The position numbers and the translations under genes were made by a program. Below, one piece after another: positions 51,381 through 60,610 of a stretch of 64,000 nt of DNA. Below the pieces are notes generated by a model. The model saw only the letters and a program-made list of their open reading frames with translations. It made no database searches and had not been told where the DNA came from. Location: positions 248,001-312,000 of the forward strand of contig JBMNEO010000003.1 in assembly GCA_050948825.1 (NCBI GenBank), in the 5' to 3' direction. The stretch is from DUQX01 sp050948825. GTDB taxonomy: Bacteria > Bacillota > Dethiobacteria > DTU022 > UBA8154. Each line of letters opens with the position of its first letter. Positions within the stretch are counted from its first letter, which is position 1.

Positions 51381-51722
51381 TTATAGCTCCCCGTGCTGAT
51401 AATACCAATCCTCTAATTCCTGAAATGTGGGGACCTTTTTCCCCCGTTGGCATACTGTTTTAATCGCCCTGACGTAGAGCACCTGGTAATAATAAAAATA
51501 CGAGCAACACACACTGCAAAGATTGGACCAGATATTCTCCTGCTTCCACATGCGCAACAGCAAACGTGTACATTGCGGGCACGGTTTCCAACGGTAGGCA
51601 AAAACCCACTCCCAGTAACGTTCTTGAAAAAATTCAAGGTTTTCCTCGAGCTTTTTTCTCTTTATATCGACCATACTGACGACCTTGCTTTTCATTTCCC
51701 TTATAACAACTCCATTTTTCAT
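51381..51722 (-). CDS. small putative zinc-ribbon protein
   Basis: 113 residues by the longest frame; a start at an internal ATG (51672-51674, AAGG eight bases upstream) would give 97. Two Cys pairs (KPCPQCTRLL and NLCSVCCSYF) about 30 residues apart suggest a zinc site. The rest is aromatic and basic (ERYWEWVFAYRWK, WYYQHGEL). I do not recognise the family. It lies between the ctsR promoter and an M24 peptidase gene on the same strand. Confidence 0.55.
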   Translation of the reverse strand: MKNGVVIREMKSKVVSMVDIKRKKLEENLEFFQERYWEWVFAYRWKPCPQCTRLLLRMWKQENIWSNLCSVCCSYFYYYQVLYVRAIKTVCQRGKKVPTFQELEDWYYQHGEL

Positions 51723-51800
51723 TTTTCATGCATACTTTTATATTTTTAGCCAAATACCCGGATATAATGCACGGCACATATTACTGCACCCATAAATAGT

Positions 51801-51833
51801 AAAAAGAGATGCCGGGAAAAAGCATCTCTTTTT
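51801..51833 (-). terminator. terminator after the M24 peptidase gene
   Basis: Perfect 12-bp stem AAAAAGAGATGC / GCATCTCTTTTT (51801-51812, 51822-51833), 51 bases beyond the stop, T-rich on the minus strand. Confidence 0.88.
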
Positions 51834-51883
51834 CTTCACAAATCTTTTCATTACAAAGATTATAAGAAGCTTCTATGTATTAC

Positions 51884-53080
51884 TTATTTCAAGGGCACAA
51901 CCACGAGATCATCAGGCATAGAAGTAATTTTTTCTACACCCTTTTCTGTAACGTGCCAGACATTTTCCAGTCCGAGCATACCTTTCCCCGGAAAAATAAA
52001 CTTCGGCTCCAGGGCAAACACCATCCCCGGTTGCAAAACATGCTTTGAAACCTGCGACAAAAGCGGAAATTCATCTAAATCCAAACCCAAACCATGACCG
52101 ATAAATTTCACCTTCCTGTCCTTGTAACCCATAAAAAAATCCCTCAAACCTCTGTTTGTGGCAATCTCCAGAGCTAAACGGTATAGTTCACAGCACAGTA
52201 TCCCGGGAGCAGCCTTGGAAATTACTTCTTCCTGGATATCCAGAGCCACAGCATAAGCTTCTTCCAACTCCGGCGGCAAGGACCCCAGAGAAAAAACACG
52301 TGTATGGTCCAGAATATAGCCTCCATAGACACTCCCATAATCTAAACCTACCGGTTCATGAGGGTTAAGCCTCCGCCAGCCAGAGCCCTGCGGGCAAGCG
52401 GGGGTTATTCCCTCCCCTCCCGTGCAGCTGTCAAGAAAAGTACTCATATCCCCATTTTCCCCAAAATATGCATGCCCAAACAGCATCTCCATATTAAAAC
52501 CCCTCATCCTCAAGATTCCCTGATGTCCCGCTTTCCGGTAGAGGGTTTCAATTTCTGCTGCCAGCTCTATCTCGGATTTTCCTACTTCGAGCATTGCGGG
52601 AATCTCCCGAAATATATCTGCGGCGATCCTGTCCGCCAGGCGGAAACAATTAAGCTCATATTCAGATTTAATCATGCGTATCTCCCTGATCATTGTAGAG
52701 ATATCCACAAATTTTACACCGGGGAATATTTGTAACAGTTGCTTATAATAGGTAACCGGGAGAATGTCAAGTTCTAGCCCAATATTTTTGGGACTCCCTT
52801 GCAGGTAATCCTGAAGGTATCCGGAAAGCTGTCGCCAATTTTTTAAAGGTAAAACCTTTTCCAAGCCGGATTCTTTCAATGCACGGTTATAATTCCGCCT
52901 TACCATGTAAAGAGGAGCTTGTCCGGCGGGTACAAATAAAAAACCGTTCTGCATAGAACCGGCAAAATAATAAAGATCCATTTTTTGCGTAATAAGAGCT
53001 CCATCAATAGACTCTTCCTGCAAGCCGTGCTGCAAATTTCTTATACGATCTTGAAGTTCCTTTAAAGGTGTTACCTGCAA
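51884..53080 (-). CDS. M24-family aminopeptidase (Xaa-Pro peptidase / creatinase type)
   Basis: 398 residues. A creatinase-type N-terminal domain (residues 1-140) precedes a pita-bread catalytic domain. Metal ligands are recognisable: Asp in GLDYGSVYGG and in ILDHTRVF, His in KFIGHGLGLDLDE, Glu in FALEPKF and Glu in GLENVWHV. It probably cleaves an N-terminal residue before proline, but some members hydrolyse creatine or other small substrates. It is adjacent to the molybdenum hydroxylase genes (187-base gap); a shared pathway is not shown. Confidence 0.85.
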   Translation of the reverse strand: MQVTPLKELQDRIRNLQHGLQEESIDGALITQKMDLYYFAGSMQNGFLFVPAGQAPLYMVRRNYNRALKESGLEKVLPLKNWRQLSGYLQDYLQGSPKNIGLELDILPVTYYKQLLQIFPGVKFVDISTMIREIRMIKSEYELNCFRLADRIAADIFREIPAMLEVGKSEIELAAEIETLYRKAGHQGILRMRGFNMEMLFGHAYFGENGDMSTFLDSCTGGEGITPACPQGSGWRRLNPHEPVGLDYGSVYGGYILDHTRVFSLGSLPPELEEAYAVALDIQEEVISKAAPGILCCELYRLALEIATNRGLRDFFMGYKDRKVKFIGHGLGLDLDEFPLLSQVSKHVLQPGMVFALEPKFIFPGKGMLGLENVWHVTEKGVEKITSMPDDLVVVPLK

Positions 53081-53267
53081 CAGAATGCCCTCCGATTTTT
53101 AATTTTTTTTTATCTTAGCCCAAAAGTAAATAATCGTCAATACATCCTGGATTAATAAACCAGCGTTCAGATATTAATTTCCAATAGGTACCAGTATTAA
53201 TTGGTTTGAAAAAGCTGCAGATCCGGCTTAAAAGATTATCATACTGAAATAAGCTGCCCAGGTCCAG

Positions 53268-55649
53268 CTATATACTGTCCAATGCACGTAAGACCTTTTC
53301 CGGCGTTATTGGCAGGCTGTAAATACGTACACCAACAGCATCATGCACAGCATTAGCGATCGCACCTAAAATCCCGGCGACGCAGCCTTCACCAACCTCC
53401 TTGGCTCCAAAAGGACCGCTGGGTTCGATGGTCGCCACAAGCCCCTCTACGGATTCCGGAGTATCCAGAGAAATAGGCAGCTGGTAACTGAGAAAAGAGG
53501 CGTTGAAAAGCTGCCCTTTTTCCAAATATATTTCTTCCGAGAGCGCTTGCCCCGCCCCCATTGAAGCACAGCCATGGATCTGTCCCTCTACAATTGTTTT
53601 GTTCAGGGGGAAACCGCAATCATGAAAAGTAACCGCCTTAACCAGCTTTACTTGGCCGGTAAAAGTATCTACTTCAACCTCTGCAGCTTGTGCCGCAAAA
53701 CCATAGGCACCGGTAAACAGTCCCTTACCCTTAGCCAAGCTGGGGTAACGTTCGGTCCGCGGATATCCCTTAAAAGAACCCTTTCCGATTATGGGGTTGC
53801 CATTTCTTTTTAAGACACTGGCTTGAATAGCCTGGGAAAAAGAGACCGTTTTCTCCGGGTTATCCTCTAAAAAGATCGTTTTCTGTTGCGTTTTTAACCG
53901 GGTAAGATCCTCTACCCCGAGAAGCTCCGCGGCACTCGCCAGCAACTGGCGTTTGGCATCCGCGGCAGCCTTTTTAACAGCATTACCGGTAACCAGGGCT
54001 GTGCAGCTTAAAAAGCTCCCTAGATCAATAGGACAAAGTTCTGTATCGCCGGCCACAACGTGGACGTCTTCAATGCCAATGCCCAGTTCTTCGGCCAAAA
54101 CCTGGGTCAAAGTCGTGTAGCTGCCTTGACCGATATCCTGGGCACCTGTAAATAAAGTCGCTGAGCCATCGTCATGTAACTTTACTACGGCTGCGGAGGC
54201 AAAGGGATAGTACATCGCCCCGCTGAACATAGAGCACAGGGAAATTCCTACGCCACGCCGGTACCTGCTACTATTATCCGCTGCATTAAACTGCCTTCTC
54301 TTCTTTTGCCAGTTTATTGCTTCGGCGGCTCCTAAAAGACATTCCGTTAAACCGCAACTGTTTAATTGGTCACCATTCGGCAAGAGATCTCCTTTTTTAC
54401 GTACATTTTTACGCATAATCTCCAGGGGATCCAATCCAAGGTCCCTGGCAATAAGATCTAGATGTGAATCAATAGCAAAGCGGATCTGGGGAGCGCCATG
54501 GCCGCGCTGCGGGCCCCGTATACTGTTATTTGTATAAATGGAGAATCCTTCATAACGATAATTGGGTACATCATAAACGGGGAAACTAAAGCCGTGACAG
54601 AGGAAAATAACCACCGGCCCGGAACCCCGGTAACCGCCGTTGTCAGCAATTACTTTTATATCCTGTGCTAATATTGTTCCATCCTTCTTCACTCCTGATT
54701 TTATTTTAACAATGATCGGATGGCGTTGGCGTGTAGTCATAAATACTTCCTCGCGATCCAGCTCTATCTTAACCGGCTTGCCCGTTTTCATGGATAGATA
54801 TGCCGCACAGAACTCATAGGGGAAAAGGTCAATTTTCCCGCCGAAAGCCCCGCCCACGAATGTATGATGCACCCTGATTTTACTCGCCGGCAAATTCAGG
54901 GTTCTGCTTAAAAAATGCCTTTTCAGGAATATACCCATCGTGGACAACCAGACATGCAGCTTCCCTGCCAGGGGATCGTAGCTGGCTACAGCCGCATGAG
55001 GCTCCATCTGGCAATGTGCTGTAGCTTTCAACTCAAAACGATCCTCACGGCTATAATCCGCCTCCTGAAAGGCTTGCTCCACATCACCAAAAATAATAGA
55101 AGTATGTCCGCTTAAATTGTTTATAGAATTTTCCTGTTTAGCAGCCCCTTTTTGTTGCGCGACTCCCCATTCTTCCCAGAAAGAGATGCCTGCAAATTGC
55201 TCATCGTGGATTACAGGCGCATCTTCCTGCATGGCTTCCTCTGGATGAAATACTGGGGGCAAGATTTCGTATTCAACCTTGATTAGAGATAACGCTTTTT
55301 CAGCAATAGCTTCGCTCTCGGCCGCTACAGCTGCCACTTCATCCCCAATATATCTAACCTTATCGACGGCCAGAGGCTGCTCATCAGCAGGGTAGCGAGG
55401 AGTATCCACAAAGGCATAGCGCACCTGGCGCACGTCCTCGCCGGTGATTACGGCCCGCACACCCGGCAGTTGCTGCGCAGCGGTCGTATCTATTTTGAGC
55501 AGCCTGGCATGGGGATAAGGGCTGCGAAGTATCTTACCATATAGCATGCCCGGCAACTTTACATCGACCGTATAGGTTGCTTTGCCCGTAGCTTTGGCCA
55601 GTCCATCGACCCGCGGGATCCTTTTGCCAATAAAAGTATAGTCGATCAT
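53268..55649 (-). CDS. xanthine dehydrogenase-family hydroxylase, molybdopterin subunit
   Basis: 793 residues from the ATG at 55647-55649 (AGGTGG eight bases upstream). The N-terminal substrate domain (IPRVDGLAKATGKATYTVDV read in part) and the Mo-binding domain motifs GAFGGKIDLF, SIRGPQRGHGAPQ, GAQDIGQGSYTTLTQ and GPFGAKEVGEG are present. The Glu of the last motif is the catalytic base of the family. Substrate is unknown: the CO-dehydrogenase CSFR loop is not seen, so an aldehyde, purine, hydroxybenzoyl-CoA or similar is more likely than CO. Confidence 0.9.
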   Translation of the reverse strand: MIDYTFIGKRIPRVDGLAKATGKATYTVDVKLPGMLYGKILRSPYPHARLLKIDTTAAQQLPGVRAVITGEDVRQVRYAFVDTPRYPADEQPLAVDKVRYIGDEVAAVAAESEAIAEKALSLIKVEYEILPPVFHPEEAMQEDAPVIHDEQFAGISFWEEWGVAQQKGAAKQENSINNLSGHTSIIFGDVEQAFQEADYSREDRFELKATAHCQMEPHAAVASYDPLAGKLHVWLSTMGIFLKRHFLSRTLNLPASKIRVHHTFVGGAFGGKIDLFPYEFCAAYLSMKTGKPVKIELDREEVFMTTRQRHPIIVKIKSGVKKDGTILAQDIKVIADNGGYRGSGPVVIFLCHGFSFPVYDVPNYRYEGFSIYTNNSIRGPQRGHGAPQIRFAIDSHLDLIARDLGLDPLEIMRKNVRKKGDLLPNGDQLNSCGLTECLLGAAEAINWQKKRRQFNAADNSSRYRRGVGISLCSMFSGAMYYPFASAAVVKLHDDGSATLFTGAQDIGQGSYTTLTQVLAEELGIGIEDVHVVAGDTELCPIDLGSFLSCTALVTGNAVKKAAADAKRQLLASAAELLGVEDLTRLKTQQKTIFLEDNPEKTVSFSQAIQASVLKRNGNPIIGKGSFKGYPRTERYPSLAKGKGLFTGAYGFAAQAAEVEVDTFTGQVKLVKAVTFHDCGFPLNKTIVEGQIHGCASMGAGQALSEEIYLEKGQLFNASFLSYQLPISLDTPESVEGLVATIEPSGPFGAKEVGEGCVAGILGAIANAVHDAVGVRIYSLPITPEKVLRALDSI

Positions 55650-55732
55650 AATGAAAACCACCTATCCTTTGTTCTTTAATAAACAGTGGGATTCGCTATC
55701 CTGATAAAAGCTTGAAAATTGCACCAGCCCAA

Positions 55733-56191
55733 CTAAGGAACAAGCGAACGGATTGCTTCTATTATCTGCACATAGCCGGTGCAGCGGCAGGTATTTCCAG
55801 CAATCGCTTCTTTGATCTCTGCGATTGTCGGGTGGGGATTTTGCTCCAGCAAGCTTTTTGTAACTAAAATCATCCCCGGCGAACAAAAACCACATTGAAT
55901 AGCCCCTTTTTCGTTAAAAGCCTGCTGAATTGGATGCAGCTGTCCCCCTTTAGCCACTCCTTCAATAGTAGTCACTGCTTTCCCATCTGCTTTGACTGCC
56001 AGTAATGAACATGAACTTACCGGTTTCCCTTCTAATAGAACCGTGCAGGCTCCGCATTCCCCTTGATTACAACCTTTTTTTGTCCCCGTCAACCCCAGAT
56101 CTTCCCTCAACACTTCTAAAAGCGTCCGTTGAACATCGATCATAAGGACCTTTTTTTCACCATTAACAATTAGATGAATCGTCTTTTTCAT
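55733..56191 (-). CDS. xanthine dehydrogenase-family hydroxylase, 2Fe-2S subunit
   Basis: 152 residues. The N-terminal plant-type ferredoxin domain has GCNQGECGACTVLLEGKPVSSC. The C-terminal four-helix domain has QCGFCSPGM and NTCRCTGY. It carries electrons from the Mo centre to FAD. It overlaps the FAD-subunit gene by four bases (ATGA). Confidence 0.95.
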   Translation of the reverse strand: MKKTIHLIVNGEKKVLMIDVQRTLLEVLREDLGLTGTKKGCNQGECGACTVLLEGKPVSSCSLLAVKADGKAVTTIEGVAKGGQLHPIQQAFNEKGAIQCGFCSPGMILVTKSLLEQNPHPTIAEIKEAIAGNTCRCTGYVQIIEAIRSLVP

Positions 56192-57183
56192 TTGTGAATC
56201 CCTCCCGCTTTTTCCAGGGCCTCGGCAAGAACAACTCTGGCTACTCCCCGTTTATAGCGCGGCGAAACAAGAGAGGTTCTCATAGGATGTATTTCGGATG
56301 CGGCTATTTGAGCCACCGTGACAATTAACTCTGGTTCCAGCTCCTGCTGTAAAAGCCTTTCACGGGCTTTTACAGCTTCAACCGGGGCAGAGCCGGCACC
56401 GGTGATTATTATACGGGCATCCGTACAAAACTTCCCTTTGTCAAGGATCAGCAATACGGCAACCCCTAACAGCGGAAAATCAATCGAATCCCTTAACCTG
56501 AATTTATAATAAATGCTATTAGTTTGCGACGAAGGCGTTGGTATCTCAATCTCTTTAAGGACTTCCCCGCTTCCTGCTAAAATTTCATTAGGGAAGCGGC
56601 CATTAGCAGTGTAAAATTGTCTTAAGGGCAACAATCTTGTTCCTTTAGGGCCAATTAACCTGACACTGGCCCCGTAGGCTATTAAAACCGGGGGGATGTC
56701 GGCAGAGAAAGTTGAAACACAGCTCTCCTGCTTATTGGTTACATGACAAACACTACCCCCGGCCTTAAAGCATGTTTCCCGTGAAGAACGCCAGAATGAT
56801 GACTGATTGTAGAAACGGCATCTTGTATTTAAACAAATATTCCCGCCAATCGTAGCCAGAGAACGCAGCAGCGGGGAGCCAACTTCCCACGCCGCCTGCT
56901 TCAAAGCCGGAAGCTTTTCCGCAATCAATTCCGAGCTGATAATATCTTCCAAACTGCACATTGCACCGACGATAATCGCACCATTTTCCTCTTTGATGCT
57001 CTTCAAAGAAGGGATCTTATCGAGGCTGACCAGGCAAGCTGGAGTATATAATCTTTGTTTTAATGCTGTAAGCAGATCTGTTCCTCCAGCGATGATCTGG
57101 CAACTACCGTTAAATTTTTTCAACTGAGCTACTGCGTCCTCTAAATTTTCCGCTTCAAAGTAGTCAAATTCCAACAACCGCAC
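56188..57183 (-). CDS. xanthine dehydrogenase-family hydroxylase, FAD subunit
   Basis: 331 residues. The FAD-binding motifs IIAGGTDLLTALKQ and LRSLATIGGNICLNTRC are present, then a C-terminal CO-dehydrogenase-flavoprotein domain. The start is GTG (57181-57183) with GGGAGGG six bases upstream. A run of Cys residues (CRFYNQ, CFKAGGSVCHV, ESCVS) in the middle matches the extra 4Fe-4S insert seen in the 4-hydroxybenzoyl-CoA reductase-like branch. First gene of the FAD/Fe-S/Mo set. Confidence 0.92.
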   Translation of the reverse strand: MRLLEFDYFEAENLEDAVAQLKKFNGSCQIIAGGTDLLTALKQRLYTPACLVSLDKIPSLKSIKEENGAIIVGAMCSLEDIISSELIAEKLPALKQAAWEVGSPLLRSLATIGGNICLNTRCRFYNQSSFWRSSRETCFKAGGSVCHVTNKQESCVSTFSADIPPVLIAYGASVRLIGPKGTRLLPLRQFYTANGRFPNEILAGSGEVLKEIEIPTPSSQTNSIYYKFRLRDSIDFPLLGVAVLLILDKGKFCTDARIIITGAGSAPVEAVKARERLLQQELEPELIVTVAQIAASEIHPMRTSLVSPRYKRGVARVVLAEALEKAGGIHK

Positions 57184-57493
57184 GTCTAACCCTCCCTTTT
57201 AGCACATGATTCCTTTAATATATAGAAATTGAACTATTTCTTCTACATACTTCAGCTTTTATGATAAGATAGAAATCTAAATCACCCCGTTTTTAAATAT
57301 ATGATGCCATTTCCATTGGCTGGTTAGTAAAACTATATTAACCTATTACAAATTGCATTTCAAGTTCTATTATTTAGTATATTCCTAATAATGCAATAGT
57401 AAATCAAAGTTCAGTATACTGACAAAATGCGGTGTAATAACGCGATAATTTTGATACTAATTCTTTTCAGAAATATTTATCGGAGGGAACTTA
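57184..57493. other. AT-rich intergenic region between hydroxylase and NHEJ genes
   Basis: About 310 bases with no supported gene. It must contain the hydroxylase promoter (minus strand), but only a weak TATATT -10 near 57216 was seen. No repeats of note. Confidence 0.45.
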
Positions 57494-57550
57494 ATGATAT
57501 TCCAAGTAAGGGAATACACTTCAGGTGATGATTTTCTGACGGTCTGTTAA
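57494..57550 (+). other. 18-codon reading frame with strong ribosome site
   Basis: GGAGGG lies six bases before an ATG that opens an 18-codon frame ending in TAA, antisense to the 3' end of the LigD-polymerase gene. It could be a gene remnant, a small protein or chance. No function is assigned. Confidence 0.25.
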
Positions 57551-58405
57551 CACGGGGGAAAACAAATCCCCGTCTCTCTTTAATCTGGCGAGCATATTTC
57601 TAATATTAAAAGAGGACGGAGTAAAGGAATTAGCGGCAACCTCACTCCATTTTAGAGGGGCAGAAACCGGAGCCCCCTGGATGGGGCGGGGGGAATAAGG
57701 TGCAACCAGGGTCTTCCCCCGGCCATTTTGTAAATAATCAAGGTAGATTTTTCTTCCTCTCCGGGACACTTTCCTTTCAAGTGTTGTAATTGCAGGCAAC
57801 AAGGCATTAAGTTTTTTAAAAATGCTTTCGCAGTAAACCCTGGTTATCTCATATGTATACACCGGTTCAAGCGGAAGATAAACCTGAATACCTCTTGAAC
57901 CGGAGGTCTTGGGATAAGAACGTAACCCTTTTTCCCCCAACAATTTTTTTAAATCCAGGGCAACGGTACACACTTCTGAAAAAGAAACCCCCTCTGCAGG
58001 GTCCAGGTCAAAGACAGCAAAATCAGGGGTGTCGGGGGTCGCTGCAGATGAAAGCCACTGGTGTATCTCCAGGCAGGCCTGATTTCCAAGCCAGGTTAAT
58101 GTTTCGGGGCCTGTTGCAAGGATATAATTTGTTATTTTGCCCTCATCATGTTCAAAAGGAACGGTTTTTAGCCAGGGCGGCACACCCTGCGGAGAATTTT
58201 TCTGATAAAAACCCTGCTTGTCGATACCCTCCGGAAAACGCTGAAATACCAGGAAACGTTGCTGAAGATGGGGCAATATATAAGGGGAAACTTCCAGATA
58301 ATACTTAATTAGATCATATTTTGTTATCCCCTCACCCGGCCAGAGCTCTTTTTCTAAATTGGTAAGCGATACTGTCTTTTGGTTTACTTCCATTGTAACA
58401 GGCAT
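57521..58405 (-). CDS. NHEJ primase-polymerase (LigD polymerase domain)
   Basis: 294 residues from the ATG at 58403-58405 (GGAG eight bases upstream). Stand-alone LigD-type polymerase: SLTNLEKELWPGEGITKYDLI, QRFPEGIDKQGFYQKNSP, the catalytic acidic motif FAVFDLDPAEGVSF (DxD), SGSRGIQVYLPL and YLDYLQNGRGKTLVAPYS. It fills and repairs ends in bacterial end joining. Separate from the ligase gene, not fused as in mycobacterial LigD. Confidence 0.93.
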   Translation of the reverse strand: MPVTMEVNQKTVSLTNLEKELWPGEGITKYDLIKYYLEVSPYILPHLQQRFLVFQRFPEGIDKQGFYQKNSPQGVPPWLKTVPFEHDEGKITNYILATGPETLTWLGNQACLEIHQWLSSAATPDTPDFAVFDLDPAEGVSFSEVCTVALDLKKLLGEKGLRSYPKTSGSRGIQVYLPLEPVYTYEITRVYCESIFKKLNALLPAITTLERKVSRRGRKIYLDYLQNGRGKTLVAPYSPRPIQGAPVSAPLKWSEVAANSFTPSSFNIRNMLARLKRDGDLFSPVLTDRQKIIT

Positions 58406-58552
58406 TAATCTTGCTCCTAGCCATGAAATTGAACTGGATTCCGCTTCCAAGCTGTTTTATACCCTGCTCCCTTTTCACCTTCAACCGTTGAAATCTGTTC
58501 GCTTTACTGCATAAGCCGCAAGCTACAACCAGCGCCCCATTTGCAGGTAAAA

Positions 58553-59510
58553 TCAGGCTTTTTCGTGGAGATCTGCAGTTGAAATCCGCGGCGCACGCAG
58601 CTTTAAATCCGGCGTCCACTCGCTAAAAGTCACCGCAACCTTTTTCACGGGGTTTACCCAGAGATAGCCCCTCCTTGAAGAAGCATTGAAACTTATAAAA
58701 GGAGAAAGGGTGCTGTTATTACTTATCGCCCAACTGCGCCAGTCTTCAAGATCCCTTTCCTTAAGGCCGCTGCTTACGCTTCCGATATAGCGCATCTTTC
58801 CGGTAGTTTCAATTTCGGCGCTGTCAATCTTCAAACCCAGAAGAAGGGAGGCCGGTTTATTACCTTTAAAGGATATTCCGCCTACATAAGCTTCAATTAT
58901 CTGCTCGATTTTAGTTTTCAGCCAGTAAGTGGATTTTCGCGGTCCAGGGATATATGGGCTATCGCCTTTTTTGGCCACAATACCCTCCATTTTATTTTCC
59001 CTGACCGTTTCTAGAAGTATTTTCCCATTTTCATAACTCGGCGTAACCAGTATCTGTTCGTTTTTGCTCAGCACCTCCAGCAGCATCTCTTGCCGCTTTT
59101 CCCAGGGATACTTTAAAAGCCATTTGCCGTCAAGATACAATAAATCGAAGAGCATATAAAAAACAGGTACTTTCTTTATCAACGAAAGATTGCCGGGCGC
59201 AGCGCGTTCTCTTTGCATCACGGCAAAAAAGCTGGGACGGCCTCCGTCAAGTGCTATCATCTCTCCATCCAGGATAAAACTTTTTCCCCTGACGAGTTCA
59301 GGCAATACTGCTAACTCCGGATAAAGGACTGTTTTGTTTTTTAGACTTCTCCCCTGCAGATGAACGGTACCCGCCTTCCCCAAATGCAAGTATACGCACT
59401 CCGTCCCATTTCACCTGGTAGAAAAGGCCGGGATCCTCCTGCAATACCTTACTGGGCTGCGGTTCCATGGGTACTATTTTTTGTTGAAACAAGCTATTTC
59501 CCGCTGTCAT
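58553..59510 (-). pseudogene. ATP-dependent DNA ligase of NHEJ, one +1 frameshift
   Basis: The first frame (59510 down) has FYQVKWDGVRILAF with the catalytic Lys of motif I. The second frame has GTVHLQGRS (motif Ia region), FILDGEMIALDGG (motif III), EGIVAKKG (motif IV) and YWLKTK (motif V), and a C-terminal OB-fold. The frames join at a four-base C run (59378-59381; GGGG on the coding strand). Removing one base gives LAFGKAGTVH and a ligase of about 318 residues, normal for this type. The ATG overlaps the ku stop (ATGA). Sequence error or recent mutation. Confidence 0.88.
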
Positions 59511-60346
59511 TTTTTAGCGGCCGCTGCTTTTACTTTCCGTGAGGAAGGCTTTTTATTGTTATCCCTTTTTCCTGCTTTTCCCATTCTTTCCTGGGATTTT
59601 TTTACACTGGCCTGCAGCGCTTCCAATAAATCGACCACTTTTTCCCTTTCCGGGGAGGGTGCGACAGCAATTTCTTTACCTTCCACTTTGGCTTGAATGA
59701 CATTTAGAAGCTTATACCTGTAGCTGTCCTGATATTTTCCCGGCTCAAAGGATGTCGCCAGATTCTCAATAAGCTCTTTGGCCATAACGAGTTCTTTTTC
59801 CCGTACTCCCACGTCTTTCGGCAAATCGGGCAGGTCCTGAACGGAACGAACTTCATCGGGATAAAACATCGTAGAAAGGGATAAAACCTCTTGATAAGTT
59901 CTTACTACCGCCATCGATTCCTTGGTCCGCAGGGTAACGGTGGCCAGAGCGATTTTTCCTGTCTCCCGCATAGCCTCCCAAAGCAGCAAATATGGCCTGC
60001 TCCCCGGTCCATCAGGTGTAAGGTAATAGCTGTGCTGAAAATATACTGGATCGATCTCCTCAAGCTGGATAAAGTCCTGTATTTCAATTAATCTCTCTTT
60101 TTCTCCGGCTGCGGCATTTATCTCCTCTTCGCTCAGCACTACAAAGCGTCCTCTTTCGTATTCATAACCGCGAACGATCTCTTCCCAGGGAACCTTAGTT
60201 TTACAAGTGCTGCACACTTTCTGGTATTCCAGTGGAGTATGGCAAGGGGCATGCAAATAGCGAAATTTTAGATCTTTTTTTTCGGTAGCCGTAAAGAGAC
60301 GTACCGGTATATTAACCAGACCAAAACTTAAAGAACCTTTCCACAT
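59507..60346 (-). CDS. ku: Ku protein, DNA end-binding
   Basis: 279 residues from the ATG at 60344-60346, giving MWKGSLSFGLVNIPVRL, the normal Ku start; the frame runs open to 60406. Ku core: KFRYLHAPCHTPLEYQKVCSTC, VPWEEIVRGYEYERGRFVVLSEEE (conserved loops). A Lys/Arg-rich tail (NNKKPSSRKVKAAAAKK) may hold DNA. Ku rings thread on broken ends and recruit the ligase and polymerase encoded next door. Confidence 0.95.
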   Translation of the reverse strand: MWKGSLSFGLVNIPVRLFTATEKKDLKFRYLHAPCHTPLEYQKVCSTCKTKVPWEEIVRGYEYERGRFVVLSEEEINAAAGEKERLIEIQDFIQLEEIDPVYFQHSYYLTPDGPGSRPYLLLWEAMRETGKIALATVTLRTKESMAVVRTYQEVLSLSTMFYPDEVRSVQDLPDLPKDVGVREKELVMAKELIENLATSFEPGKYQDSYRYKLLNVIQAKVEGKEIAVAPSPEREKVVDLLEALQASVKKSQERMGKAGKRDNNKKPSSRKVKAAAAKK

Positions 60347-60485
60347 GGCTCTCAAATTAATAACCCCCTCTGCTCTTATTATCTCCGGCAGAAGGGGTCT
60401 ATACACAAAACATCACTTAAAACTTTTTCAAAAACTTGTTCAAAAACTTGGCTGAGAGCTTTCGCAAAAACAAATTCTGAAGGCT

Positions 60486-60610
60486 GCCCAAAACGTATCA
60501 CATCAGGGGTTTACTAAATAACGCTGCCCATTCCGATATTACACCAGAGGTTTTACTAAGTAATGCTGCCGACCTGTATCATATTACAGGCTTTGCTCAA
60601 GAATACTGCT
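60486..60610 (-). repeat. degenerate tandem repeats of about 42 bases at the trxA 3' end
   Basis: Three units (60568-60610, 60526-60567, 60486-60525) each begin AGC(A/G)(T/G)TA and share the TTTAGTAAA and TGTAATAT regions with changes. The first unit includes the last codons and stop of trxA; the others lie downstream. No terminator was seen there. Confidence 0.65.

Noticed and set aside
53081..53267. Inverted and direct repeat fragments (CCAAT..ATTGG, TATTAATT twice) after the Mo subunit gene
   Set aside because: Short, imperfect matches in AT-rich sequence without a T tract. Not distinguishable from chance.
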